DNA of 31,128 nt from assembly GCA_000434295.1 (NCBI GenBank), contig HF994935.1, positions 301,009 through 332,136 of the forward strand, given 5' to 3'. The DNA comes from Acetobacter sp. CAG:977. GTDB lineage: Bacteria > Pseudomonadota > Alphaproteobacteria > CAAGCB01 > CAG-977. The notes beneath the pieces are model-generated. The model saw only the letters and a list, made by a program, of their open reading frames with translations, ran no database searches and was not told the DNA's origin. Shown piece by piece: positions 16,457 through 24,376 of the stretch (the stretch's first letter is position 1; each line of letters starts with the position of its first letter). The position numbers and the translations under genes were made by a program.

Positions 16457-17647
16457 ATGAATCCGCGTTCTTTTGAAAAATTGTTATGGGTTTGTTTGGC
16501 GTTTGTCGTTTTTGCGGTCATTGCCTGGGTGCGTGCGCCGACGTATTCGACGGGTGATTTTTTCGGGGAAAAATTGCTTCCGGGATTTATTTCTCAAGTT
16601 AACGACATTTCCGTGATGTCGGTGGAACACGGCGGGCAAACGGTTACGTTCGTACGCGATGCGTTGGGGAACTGGACGCTGATGGAGGCGGAAAACTACC
16701 CCGCGGACAGGGAAAGAATCCGCAATTCTTTGATCGGCATTTCCGAATTGGAAAAAGTTGAACCGAAGACGGCTTTGGAAGAATTTTATCCCGACATAGG
16801 TGTTGAAGACGCATCGTCGGAAGCATCGGGGTCGTATTTGGTAACGTTGCTGGATGCGGAAGGCAACGAACGGTTGGCGTTATTGGTCGGGCGTTCCGTT
16901 CGCGGGGTCAGATGGGACGGGACGGGACATTTCGTGAGGTTTCCGTCGGACAAGCAGTCTTGGTTGGTCAGAGGATTCTTAGACGTTACGGGCGATGCCC
17001 GAACATGGATAGAAACGCGGCTGTTTCCCGATGATTTCGGAGCATTGTCTTCTTTGATTGTGGCGGACGGGACGAAAGAACGCGAAATTATTTTTTCCAG
17101 AGATTCGGAAGACAAACCGCTGACGGCGGAATATCAGTCTGACGAGTATTTTGTCAAAGATGCGCAATTTATATCCGACATGGAAAAGGTTTTAAAAGAA
17201 ATCAATTTCAGGGATGTGGCGAAGCGCCCCGAGAATTTAAAAGATTCCGAGCCTTTTTTATTTATTCGCGGTCAGACGTTTTCCGGTGTCGGGATGATGA
17301 TGACGTTCCATTTGCTGGATAACAAGCCGTTTGTCGAAGTTACGGTTGATGCCGAAAAGAATGCCGGCACCGAATTGCGCAAGAAAGCGGTTCGGTTGGC
17401 GGCGCGTCACGAAGGGTGGCTGTATCAGGTTTCTCCGGACGATGTATCAGCGCTGTTTCCGTTTATGGCGTTGCCGAAAGGGGCAAAGAAGCCTTTGGCG
17501 AACAAGGGCGAGGCTCAGGTATTAAGGCGTCCGAAGCCCAAGGCACCGACATCGGCGCTTTCCGAAAAGAAGGAAGAAACGGTTCCGAAAAAAGCGCCCG
17601 TTCCGAGCGTAAAAGCGACGTCACTTGCGCCGGTTTCAAAAAAATAG
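16457..17647 (+). CDS. DUF4340-type membrane-anchored protein of the Gld-like module
   Basis: A 396-aa protein with one N-terminal transmembrane segment (about residues 9-26) and a periplasmic body. The body reads like DUF4340, with two related parts (VNDISVMSVEHGGQTVTFVRDALGNW at the start in separate strands, then TWIETRLFPDDFGALSSLIVADG). The last ~45 residues are rich in Lys, Pro and Ala and look disordered. I chose the ATG at 16457, four bases after the GldG-like stop with AAAAGGA just upstream; the frame is open further back inside that gene but has no other support. DUF4340 genes commonly accompany gldG-like genes, which agrees with this position. Function unknown. Confidence 0.85.
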   Translation: MNPRSFEKLLWVCLAFVVFAVIAWVRAPTYSTGDFFGEKLLPGFISQVNDISVMSVEHGGQTVTFVRDALGNWTLMEAENYPADRERIRNSLIGISELEKVEPKTALEEFYPDIGVEDASSEASGSYLVTLLDAEGNERLALLVGRSVRGVRWDGTGHFVRFPSDKQSWLVRGFLDVTGDARTWIETRLFPDDFGALSSLIVADGTKEREIIFSRDSEDKPLTAEYQSDEYFVKDAQFISDMEKVLKEINFRDVAKRPENLKDSEPFLFIRGQTFSGVGMMMTFHLLDNKPFVEVTVDAEKNAGTELRKKAVRLAARHEGWLYQVSPDDVSALFPFMALPKGAKKPLANKGEAQVLRRPKPKAPTSALSEKKEETVPKKAPVPSVKATSLAPVSKK

Positions 17648-17678
17648 CACGGAAATGTTTTTTGATGAATAAAAGCGC

Positions 17679-17707
17679 TTGACGCTAAGAGAAAACCTTT
17701 CAATACT
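17679..17707 (+). promoter_or_regulatory. Candidate promoter of the TonB-dependent receptor gene
   Basis: TTGACG (17679-17684) and AATACT (17702-17707) lie 17 bases apart, matching five and four consensus positions. The predicted transcript would start near 17714 and carry a leader of about 100 bases. Confidence 0.5.
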
Positions 17708-17716
17708 GTGAACGCG

Positions 17717-17736
17717 AAAGCACGCAGGAGTGCTTT
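17717..17736 (+). promoter_or_regulatory. Hairpin at the start of the receptor leader
   Basis: AAAGCAC and GTGCTTT form a perfect 7-bp stem with a 6-base loop (GCAGGA) right at the predicted 5' end of the mRNA. Further on, TCTGGTGCCGC (17750-17760) and TCAGATGCCGC (17781-17791) form an imperfect direct repeat. No known riboswitch family is recognised here. A 5' stabilising hairpin or a regulator site are both possible. Confidence 0.4.
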
Positions 17737-17816
17737 GAATTTAATCGGGTCTGGTGCCGCTTAAGGCGCAAGCTTTAAGGTCAGATGCCGCCATAACCGT
17801 AAAAAAGGAACAGTTT

Positions 17817-20078
17817 ATGAGGAAAGCTCTACTTCTTTCCGCTTCGCTCATAGCTTTGTGCGCAACGCCGTCTTACGCTCAACAGGCATCGGCTCGTGCG
17901 ACGAATGCTCGGGTAAAGCAGGAAACTTTGGCTCCCCAATCGGGCAGCGATGTTTTTAAATTAGGCGAAATTTCAGTATCAGTCGTTGATCCGACCACCG
18001 TTGTCGGCAGCAGAAACGTCGTAACGGCAGAAGAAATTGCCACATACGACGATTCGGATACGCTTGATTCGGCGATTGCATTATTGCCGGGCGTTGATAT
18101 CAGCAAAGTCGGCCGTAAAAACGAAACTTCGGCATCGATTCGCGGTTTTGAAATGCGCCAGATTACGGTTATGATCGACGGCGTGCCGACGACGTTGCCG
18201 TATGACGCCTATCCCGACTTGGCGCGCGTTTTGACGGGCGATTTGTCCGAAATTCAGGTTTCAAAAGGATTAAGTTCGGTCCTCAACGGTCCGAACGCCA
18301 TGGGCGGCGTAATCAACATGGTGACAAGACGCCCGACCAAAAAATTTGAAGGTAATTTGTCTTTGACGGCAAAATTCGGCGATACGGGGGCTTACAACGG
18401 TTTCCGTTCTCAGCTGAATATGGGGACAAACCAAGGAAAATGGTATGTTCAGGCAGGGGCGTCTTTTGACGATATCAGCCGTTGGTCCGTTTCCGACAAA
18501 TATAAACCGATCGAAAATTCCGGAACGATGTTCACTCAAGCCGGAAACACGATGACTTTCCCGCTGATTAACGAAAACGGCGGGTTCAGAAACAATTCCA
18601 ATTCCAAAGACGGAAAGCTTAACTTCAAGTTGGGCTTGACGCCGAACGATACGGACGAATATGCGATTGCTTATACGTATCAAAGCGGCGAAACGGGATT
18701 GCCCGTTTACGCGGGCGAAGCTTTGGGATTAAGAGATTCCAAGGGAAAACCGACGGATGAAGAAAAGTTTGCTTTTCAGCTGACGCGTCCGTTCTATCGC
18801 GATTATCCGTACTATGACAAACAAAGCATTTATACGTTGACGCATACGGCTTTGGGCGATACGGGGTACGTCAAATCGCGTATGTTCTATGATACCTATA
18901 AAAACAGAATGGATATGTATCAGGACGAAGATTACATTTATCCTGATATGGCGGGCGGTTATCCCAGCTTTTATGACGACTATACCATGGGTGCCAGCGT
19001 CGAAGCCGGTGCGGATCTGATTCCGATGAACACGACGAAAATCGCGTTCCATTACCGCCGCGACAATCATAAATCCCGCGCGTATGATGCCGATTTGGGT
19101 TACAATTCGCCGTGGACGGAAAATGTTGACGATACGTTTTCCGTGGCTTTGGAAGACACCTTCCATGTTACGAGCAAATTGGACGTTATCGTCGGCGCCA
19201 GCTATGATTGGCTGAACGTTAAGAAAGCCGAAGAATTCGATGCGGCGGATATGTCCATATCGAACGTTCACCGTCAAGACGATCATACGCTGAACCCGAT
19301 GGCGGCATTGCGCTATCGCTACAGCGACACGGGAACGGTTTATGCGGGCGTTGCGCAAAAGAGCCGCTTTGCGACGCAAAAAGCGCGTTACAGCACCAGA
19401 ACGGGGAACGGCACGGGTATTCCCAACCCGTATTTGAAAGCTGAAAAAGCGATCAACTATGAAATCGGATTTTCCGATACGTTTGCCAAACGTTTCAGCA
19501 TTGACGCCGCGGCGTTCTACAGCTCGATCCGCGACACGAACGTTGAAACCCGTATCAACGACAGCCAGTATCAGACCGTGAACATGGGTCGTTCGAAGAT
19601 TTACGGTTTTGAATTGGCATCCCGTTCAAAAATTGCGGATAACTTTGACCTCGGTTTGGCTTATACCTTTATGATCAAGGATTTGGACAGCCCGACGGCC
19701 AAAGAACGCAATTTGAAGCCGATCAATGCTCCGAAACACAAGCTGACGGCATTTGCCGATTGGCGCGTTACGGAACATTTCAGCATTATTCCGACGGTTG
19801 AAGCATATTCGTCGCGTTATTCGACGATCGGCGGCAACAATATGGTTAACGGCGCCGTTCAAACGGTCGGAACCAGCATCGGGACGGGCGTCAACCAGAT
19901 TGACGGCGTCAAGATCGGCGGTTTTGCGACGGCAGGAATCAAACTGCGCTATGCTCCGAACAAGAATTTTGAAATTGCGGCGGGTGTTGCGAACATCTTT
20001 GACAAGAACTACGAACTTGCCGAAGGTTACCCCGAAGAAGGGCGCAACTATTACCTGACCCTGACTACGAAGTTCTAA
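17817..20078 (+). CDS. TonB-dependent outer-membrane receptor
   Basis: A 753-aa energised outer-membrane transporter. Signal peptide residues 1-21 (cleavage after SYA). A TonB-box-like EISVSV lies at 51-56. The plug (about 60-175) has ASIRGFEMRQITVMIDGVP and VLNGPNAMGGVINMVTRRP, the standard plug motifs. The remaining ~575 residues form the 22-strand barrel, ending YYLTLTTKF with a terminal Phe. The ATG at 17817 has AAAAAGGA seven bases upstream; an earlier GTG in frame (17754) would bury the signal peptide. A TonB-family gene follows after four bases. The substrate (siderophore, haem, cobalamin or other) cannot be read from the sequence, and no biosynthesis or ABC uptake genes lie nearby. 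Confidence 0.93.
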   Translation: MRKALLLSASLIALCATPSYAQQASARATNARVKQETLAPQSGSDVFKLGEISVSVVDPTTVVGSRNVVTAEEIATYDDSDTLDSAIALLPGVDISKVGRKNETSASIRGFEMRQITVMIDGVPTTLPYDAYPDLARVLTGDLSEIQVSKGLSSVLNGPNAMGGVINMVTRRPTKKFEGNLSLTAKFGDTGAYNGFRSQLNMGTNQGKWYVQAGASFDDISRWSVSDKYKPIENSGTMFTQAGNTMTFPLINENGGFRNNSNSKDGKLNFKLGLTPNDTDEYAIAYTYQSGETGLPVYAGEALGLRDSKGKPTDEEKFAFQLTRPFYRDYPYYDKQSIYTLTHTALGDTGYVKSRMFYDTYKNRMDMYQDEDYIYPDMAGGYPSFYDDYTMGASVEAGADLIPMNTTKIAFHYRRDNHKSRAYDADLGYNSPWTENVDDTFSVALEDTFHVTSKLDVIVGASYDWLNVKKAEEFDAADMSISNVHRQDDHTLNPMAALRYRYSDTGTVYAGVAQKSRFATQKARYSTRTGNGTGIPNPYLKAEKAINYEIGFSDTFAKRFSIDAAAFYSSIRDTNVETRINDSQYQTVNMGRSKIYGFELASRSKIADNFDLGLAYTFMIKDLDSPTAKERNLKPINAPKHKLTAFADWRVTEHFSIIPTVEAYSSRYSTIGGNNMVNGAVQTVGTSIGTGVNQIDGVKIGGFATAGIKLRYAPNKNFEIAAGVANIFDKNYELAEGYPEEGRNYYLTLTTKF

Positions 20079-20082
20079 GAGT

Positions 20083-20994
20083 GTGTCAAAGCGGGCAAAG
20101 CGAAATCGTTTCCTGTTACGGGGTGCAGTCTCTTCCTTTCTTCTGCATCTGTCTGTGATTTTGCTTTGCGCCGCCCTTATTTCGATGCGTCCGGAACCGG
20201 GCGGAAGCGGCTTGGTTCTGGATGCTTTTTTAGCAGGCGGCGGCGACGGTTTTTATCAACAAGGCGTTCCGTGGGGCGATATGGGCTATGTCGCCGGAAA
20301 GAAAGGGGAACGTACGGAACATAAAAGCTCCGCCCCTCAAAAGATTGACCGAAAAAAGCCCGAAAAAAAACAAACGAAAAAAAAGAACGCCGAACGCAAA
20401 AAAGCCCCGAGCAAAAAACAATCGTCAAAGACGGTAAAAAAATCAAAGACGGCGCATTTTCAGAAAAATCAAACAAAGAAAACGTCAAAAGAAACGGCGA
20501 AAAAAAATCCCGCATCGTTGATTGTTGAAAAAAACAAACATGAGCGTGCGTCGGAGATTCCCGAAAAGTCATCGGCTTCGGCTTTAAAATCCGGAGAAGG
20601 CGGTACGGGGACGCAACCTTACGGCGGTGCGGTGGGTGATGCTCCGGGGTACGGGGCAGGTGCGGGAACCGGCATAGGCATCGGGCGGGGCAGCGGCGTC
20701 GGAGATATGGAAGCCGCCCGATATTTCGTCAAACTGAGACGTTTATTGCAACGGCGTCTGAAATATCCCGAAAATATTTCGGGGGCAAGAAAATCAGGCA
20801 AAGCCGTCGTCAGGTTCTATTTGTCGGCTTCGGGCGAAATAGATAAGAAGTCTGTTGTTTTGGCGGTTTCAAGCGGAGTGCCGGAATTGGATGTTCAGGC
20901 GGTCAGGACGGTGGCGGATCTTCCGAAGCTTTCCGAGCCGCCGCGCGGCGCCATGACGATAGAAATCCCCGTTGTATTCAGGGTATATCATTAG
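20083..20994 (+). CDS. TonB-family protein with Lys-rich linker
   Basis: A 303-aa protein with an N-terminal transmembrane anchor (about 12-33, preceded by KRAKRNRF) and a C-terminal TonB domain (about 205-303: RLLQRRLKYPE, GKAVVRFYLSASGEI, IPVVFRV). It should transmit proton-motive energy to the receptor just upstream, using ExbB/ExbD encoded elsewhere. The periplasmic linker is odd. Classical TonB has a Pro-rich EP/KP rod; here residues about 70-150 are dominated by Lys with Ser, Thr and Gln, and residues about 165-200 are Gly-rich. The GTG start, four bases after the receptor stop, has only a weak ribosome site and probably depends on coupling. I call it TonB-family and not tonB because more than one copy may exist in the genome. 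Confidence 0.85.
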   Translation: MSKRAKRNRFLLRGAVSSFLLHLSVILLCAALISMRPEPGGSGLVLDAFLAGGGDGFYQQGVPWGDMGYVAGKKGERTEHKSSAPQKIDRKKPEKKQTKKKNAERKKAPSKKQSSKTVKKSKTAHFQKNQTKKTSKETAKKNPASLIVEKNKHERASEIPEKSSASALKSGEGGTGTQPYGGAVGDAPGYGAGAGTGIGIGRGSGVGDMEAARYFVKLRRLLQRRLKYPENISGARKSGKAVVRFYLSASGEIDKKSVVLAVSSGVPELDVQAVRTVADLPKLSEPPRGAMTIEIPVVFRVYH

Positions 20995-21024
20995 TATGAT
21001 ACCGTCCGAAAGGTGCGGGGCTTT

Positions 21025-21858
21025 ATGAAGACGTTTTTTTTCCTGATATTTTTTATCCAGCTTCTTATTTCGGCGCGTCCCGTTTTTGCGGGCGTTCCCG
21101 AATTGGTGTCGCACAGGGCGGTGTACGATTTGTTTTTGGAATCGACATCGGGCGGCGCGGGAAGCGTCGTTGATGCCAAAGGAAAGATGCGTTATTCGAT
21201 CCGTAAAGTTTGCAAAGAATGGAAAACGGAAACGGTTTTTTCTTTGGACGTCAGTTACGAGCTCAGCGGGATAGACACGACACATTGGAAGCAGGAAACC
21301 TTGGAAAGCCCTGACGGTTGCCGTTTTGATTTTGCGGTGTATTCGTTTTTGAACGGTCGTGATCGCACGGATTTTAAAGGCAAGGCGGTTTGTAAGGGAA
21401 AAACGAAAAAAATATCGATTTCGGAACCCGTCGCTTCGGAAGCGGATTTTCCCTCGGGCGTCCGTTTTCCCGTTCAGCAGACTTTGATGATGATCGGTGC
21501 CGCCGCGGCAGGCAAACAAAGCGTTTCTTCGTATGTGTACGACGGCAGCCGTTTGGAAGCGCTTTATTTTATGAATGCGCGTATTTCGGCTCTGCCGGCC
21601 AAGCAGAAAAAAGGAGTCACGGGGGACGTTTCTTTGTTGAACGGCAAATCGTACCGTTTTGACGCGGCTTTTTTCAATGATACGGGGTTGGACGGTTCTC
21701 AGGGCGCGGACGGCACGCCCTTTTACGAAGCAAGCGTCAGCTATTACGAAAACGGAATCAGCGATGACGTCGTTCAGGATTTCGGGATTTATAAATTGCG
21801 TTCCGAGCTGAAAGATATTGAACGCTTGCCGGATCTGCCGTGCGCCGAAAAGCGATAA
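21025..21858 (+). CDS. EipB-like periplasmic protein (DUF1849)
   Basis: A 277-aa secreted protein. Signal peptide 1-22 (cleavage after VFA). The mature part starts VPELVSHRAVYDLFLE, the characteristic opening of the DUF1849/EipB family, and is beta-rich throughout. EipB of Brucella is a beta-spiral periplasmic protein needed for cell-envelope integrity, with a disulfide joining an early and a near C-terminal cysteine. Cys63 and Cys273 here occupy matching places, and there are two more, Cys99 and Cys123. I favour the ATG at 21025 (GGGG four bases upstream); a GTG at 21013 would add four residues. It follows the TonB gene by 30 bases and may share its transcript. Confidence 0.85.
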   Translation: MKTFFFLIFFIQLLISARPVFAGVPELVSHRAVYDLFLESTSGGAGSVVDAKGKMRYSIRKVCKEWKTETVFSLDVSYELSGIDTTHWKQETLESPDGCRFDFAVYSFLNGRDRTDFKGKAVCKGKTKKISISEPVASEADFPSGVRFPVQQTLMMIGAAAAGKQSVSSYVYDGSRLEALYFMNARISALPAKQKKGVTGDVSLLNGKSYRFDAAFFNDTGLDGSQGADGTPFYEASVSYYENGISDDVVQDFGIYKLRSELKDIERLPDLPCAEKR

Positions 21859-21865
21859 AGCGTCT

Positions 21866-21893
21866 TTGATAACGCAAAGAAGCGTGCTATAAC
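21866..21893 (+). promoter_or_regulatory. Candidate promoter of the HAD hydrolase gene, with inverted repeat
   Basis: TTGATA (21866-21871) and TATAAC (21888-21893) are 16 bases apart, each matching five of six consensus positions. CTTTG (21864-21868) and CAAAG (21875-21879) form a short inverted repeat over the -35 box that could be an operator. Confidence 0.5.
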
Positions 21894-21924
21894 GTAAAAA
21901 AAACAATTTTATTCGGAGAAGCCT

Positions 21925-22806
21925 TTGTCAAACGCCGCCGTTCCTTTTGTATCGGGAATTCGCAATCTTGTTTCGGTTTATGACGCTTTTATCGTTGACC
22001 TTTGGGGCGTTATTTACGAAGAACAGCATTTGTGCTACGGCGTTTTTAATGCGCTCAGCCAGCTTTACGACGAAGGAAAGCCCGTTATTTTTCTTTCCAA
22101 TTCGCCGCTTCGTTCTTCAGATGTCGCCAAAAATCTGGAACGCATGGGGGTTAAGCCGCGCTTGTATAAAGGCGTATTGACGGCAGGCGAAATCATTTAC
22201 CATGAATTAAAGGCGGGAATAGATCCGTTCTTTTCCAATCTCGGACGCAAATGTTTTCATCTCGGCCCCGAATGTTTTTGGCAGCCGTATGCTCAGTTGG
22301 GATACGTATGCGTTCCGAATATTGACGAAGCTGACTTTATTTTTGTGACGGGAACGTTCGGGACACAAGATTCTTTGGACAAGTACGAACCGTTTTTCAA
22401 AGTTTGTCTGTCGCGCCGTTTGCCGATGATTTGCGCGTGTCCGGATCCGTTCATTCTTCAAAACGGGGCGTTGCATATTGCGGCGGGGGCTTTGGCGGCT
22501 CAGTATCAGAAAATCGGCGGCAACGTATTTTGGCGCGGCAAACCCGATCCGTCCGTTTATGAATATTGTCTGGAAGGATTGGATGTTTCGGATCGCCGCA
22601 GGGTCGCCGTGATCGGAGATTCTTTGGCAACCGACATTAAGGGGGCAAATCACGCCAATTTGGACGCGTTGTTCGTGGCGGGCGGCGTTCATGCCAAAGA
22701 ATTGGGCGTGAACAGAGGACAACAGCCCGATATGGACAGGTTGCTTTTGTTGTTAAAACAGAACGGATGTTTTGTTCGCGGCGTTTTGCCGGCGTTTATT
22801 TGGTAG
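21925..22806 (+). CDS. HAD-superfamily hydrolase, subfamily IIA (TIGR01459 type)
   Basis: A 293-aa cytoplasmic protein of the NagD-like HAD group. Motif I reads VDLWGVIY: the nucleophile Asp25 is present, but the usual second Asp (DxD) is Trp27, as is normal in the TIGR01459 group. Motif II is FLSNSP (around 56-61), the motif III lysine is in WRGKPDP, and motif IV is VIGDSLATDIKGA. A C2-type cap lies between motifs II and III. The start is TTG, chosen because GGAGAAG sits just upstream at 21915-21921 and no ATG occurs in frame until well inside the domain. The natural substrate is unknown; a phosphatase of small sugar or nucleotide phosphates is the usual guess. It converges with nadK. Confidence 0.87.
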   Translation: MSNAAVPFVSGIRNLVSVYDAFIVDLWGVIYEEQHLCYGVFNALSQLYDEGKPVIFLSNSPLRSSDVAKNLERMGVKPRLYKGVLTAGEIIYHELKAGIDPFFSNLGRKCFHLGPECFWQPYAQLGYVCVPNIDEADFIFVTGTFGTQDSLDKYEPFFKVCLSRRLPMICACPDPFILQNGALHIAAGALAAQYQKIGGNVFWRGKPDPSVYEYCLEGLDVSDRRRVAVIGDSLATDIKGANHANLDALFVAGGVHAKELGVNRGQQPDMDRLLLLLKQNGCFVRGVLPAFIW

Positions 22807-22808
22807 GT

Positions 22809-23579
22809 TCAGACCAGAAATTGTTCGTTTAAAACGCGGTCTTCCAGATTGTGTTCGGGATCGAAAAGCAGGGTCATGGTTGTGTTTCTGTCTTCCTGCA
22901 CGCAGACGTGGACGACATTTTTAATTTCGGTAAAGTCGGCGACGGCGGCGACGGGGCGTTTTTCGTGTTGCAGGATGTCAAGTTCGACGGAAACGTGCGA
23001 AGGCAAAATTGCGCCGCGCCAATGTCTGGGTCTGAACGGGCTGATGGGCGTCAGGGCGAGCACGTTGGACGCCAAAGGCAAAATAGGTCCGTGAGCCGAT
23101 AAGTTATAAGCGGTGCTGCCCGCGGGTGTTGAAACCAGAACGCCGTCGCAAATCAAATCGGACAGCTTTTCCTGTCCGTTGACGCAAATGCGGATATTTG
23201 CGGCTTGTCTGGCGCTTCGCAACAGGGAAACTTCGTTGATGGCCAAGGCTTCTTTAGTTTTTCCTTTGGCGGTAACGGCCTGCATTTTTAAGGGGTGGAG
23301 CGTGATTTTCTGAGCGTTTTCCAAGCGCTTTATCAAATCTTTTTTCTTGTATTTATTCATCAGGAAACCGACGGTTCCGCGGTTCATGCCGTAGACGGGC
23401 AGGTTGTCGCCGATATGTTTGTGCAATGTTTGCAACATGAAACCGTCTCCGCCCAAAGCAACGATGACGTCGGCTTTGGAAGCCGAAACGCTGCCGTAAT
23501 GTTTTTTTAAAAAGGATAAAGCCTCCCAAGCTTTTTGCGTTTCGTCGGCGGCAAAACATATTTTAGGGGAATCGCTCAT
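22809..23579 (-). CDS. nadK: NAD kinase
   Basis: A 256-aa enzyme that phosphorylates NAD to NADP. The family signature GGDG lies at residues 43-46 (VALGGDGFMLQ), followed by the NE motif in AINEVSLLRS and by DGVLVSTPAGSTAYNLSAHGP. It is on the short side but complete, as in other alphaproteobacteria. AAGG lies about seven bases before the ATG. Its stop is two bases from the stop of the convergent HAD gene, leaving no room for a terminator between them, so the transcripts must overlap. A plus-strand promoter starts just beyond its 5' end. Confidence 0.95.
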   Translation of the reverse strand: MSDSPKICFAADETQKAWEALSFLKKHYGSVSASKADVIVALGGDGFMLQTLHKHIGDNLPVYGMNRGTVGFLMNKYKKKDLIKRLENAQKITLHPLKMQAVTAKGKTKEALAINEVSLLRSARQAANIRICVNGQEKLSDLICDGVLVSTPAGSTAYNLSAHGPILPLASNVLALTPISPFRPRHWRGAILPSHVSVELDILQHEKRPVAAVADFTEIKNVVHVCVQEDRNTTMTLLFDPEHNLEDRVLNEQFLV

Positions 23580-23596
23580 CTTTTACCTTCGGGCAG

Positions 23597-23625
23597 TGGA
23601 CAAGGAAAGTCATTTTCTTTATAAT
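23597..23625 (+). promoter_or_regulatory. Promoter of the secreted-protein gene at 23673
   Basis: TGGACA (23597-23602) and a perfect TATAAT (23620-23625) are spaced by 17 bases. Transcription would start near 23632, giving a leader of about 40 bases. Confidence 0.7.
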
Positions 23626-23672
23626 ACGACGAAAAATAAAACTTTGGAATAAAAACAGAAAAGCTTTCGGAA

Positions 23673-24263
23673 ATGAAATTGCGCCCCGTATTTTTGATAT
23701 TTGCCGCGTCTTTATGCCTGATAACGGGCACGGGGGCTGTATGCGCCCAGCAACAGTCGAGCGTTCCGCAAAAAACGCAATTGCCGAAATCCGACGTGGC
23801 TTCCGTTTCGCCCGTTACGTTTGAAGAGCTTCGTTTTTTTGTGCGCGATTGGCGTCGTTATTCGCGCTGGCTGAAAAACGAAGGGCGGGGCACGGGGGCT
23901 GTCGCTTATGCGGGAGTGTCCAAAGATCCGGACTATCCTCCCGAAGCGGTTCGTTGGCTGGAGGAGCGCAATTGGGCTCCCGACAGGTTCTTTTTGATTG
24001 AACGGCGCATCCGCGAAACGCTGTCCGTTTTGCAAAAAGAAGAAAAACGGCGCGTTTTTACGGAACAGATGCAACGTCAGATCCGTTTGTTGCAGGCGGA
24101 TACGTCCAAGACCCCCGAACAAAAGGCGGCATTGCAGAAGCAATATTTAAAGAACGTCCAAAACGTCGTTCAGGCAATGAAATATCAAAAGCCCGTTTCG
24201 GATAAAGAAATGGAATTATTCAAATTAAATCGCGACGTTTTGGAACGCGTGATGGATATGTAA
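23673..24263 (+). CDS. Secreted helical protein of unknown function
   Basis: I do not recognise this 196-aa protein. It has a signal peptide (residues 1-25, cleavage likely after VCA, not a lipobox). A short Gln/Ser/Pro linker follows, then a helical body rich in Arg, Trp and Phe (ELRFFVRDWRRYSRWLKNEG) and a long charged helix with Leu/Gln heptads (about 110-175: RRIRETLSVLQKEEKRR and QMQRQIRLLQ). It is probably periplasmic. The ribosome site is poor (GGAA ends two bases before the ATG), though the promoter upstream is strong. It stands alone, closed by a hairpin, and converges with the PAP2-like gene. Confidence 0.75.
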   Translation: MKLRPVFLIFAASLCLITGTGAVCAQQQSSVPQKTQLPKSDVASVSPVTFEELRFFVRDWRRYSRWLKNEGRGTGAVAYAGVSKDPDYPPEAVRWLEERNWAPDRFFLIERRIRETLSVLQKEEKRRVFTEQMQRQIRLLQADTSKTPEQKAALQKQYLKNVQNVVQAMKYQKPVSDKEMELFKLNRDVLERVMDM

Positions 24264-24292
24264 AAAAAACCTTCCCGAACGAAGCGGGAAGG
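24262..24292 (-). terminator. Intrinsic terminator for the minus-strand PAP2-like gene (and possibly the convergent gene)
   Basis: CCTTCCCG and CGGGAAGG form an 8-bp stem with a 7-base loop (24270-24292). On the minus strand it is followed by eight T (plus-strand A-run 24262-24269), a good terminator; on the plus strand only CTGAGTTT follows, a weak one. It begins inside the stop codon region of the gene ending at 24263. Confidence 0.75.
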
Positions 24293-24304
24293 CTGAGTTT
24301 AAGG

Positions 24305-24338
24305 GGTGTCTAAGGAAAAAATAAAAACCTTAAACACC
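24305..24338. repeat. Inverted repeat between convergent genes
   Basis: GGTGTCTAAGG (24305-24315) and CCTTAAACACC (24328-24338) pair over 11 positions with one mismatch around an A-rich 12-base loop. It may be a second terminator or a 3'-end stabilising hairpin; transcription evidence would be needed to say which. Confidence 0.5.
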
Positions 24339-24376
24339 TATATTATAACGGCAAGTTTTCACGGAATCAACCGTTC

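Noticed and set aside
17648..17816. Cobalamin or TPP riboswitch upstream of the TonB-dependent receptor
   Set aside because: GGTGCC and ACTGTGA look suggestive, but the B12 box, the GGGAA segments and the TPP core are absent.
22000..22030. Loss of the second HAD aspartate (Trp27) as a sign of a dead enzyme
   Set aside because: DLWG is the normal motif I of the TIGR01459 group, so it is a family trait and not decay of this copy.
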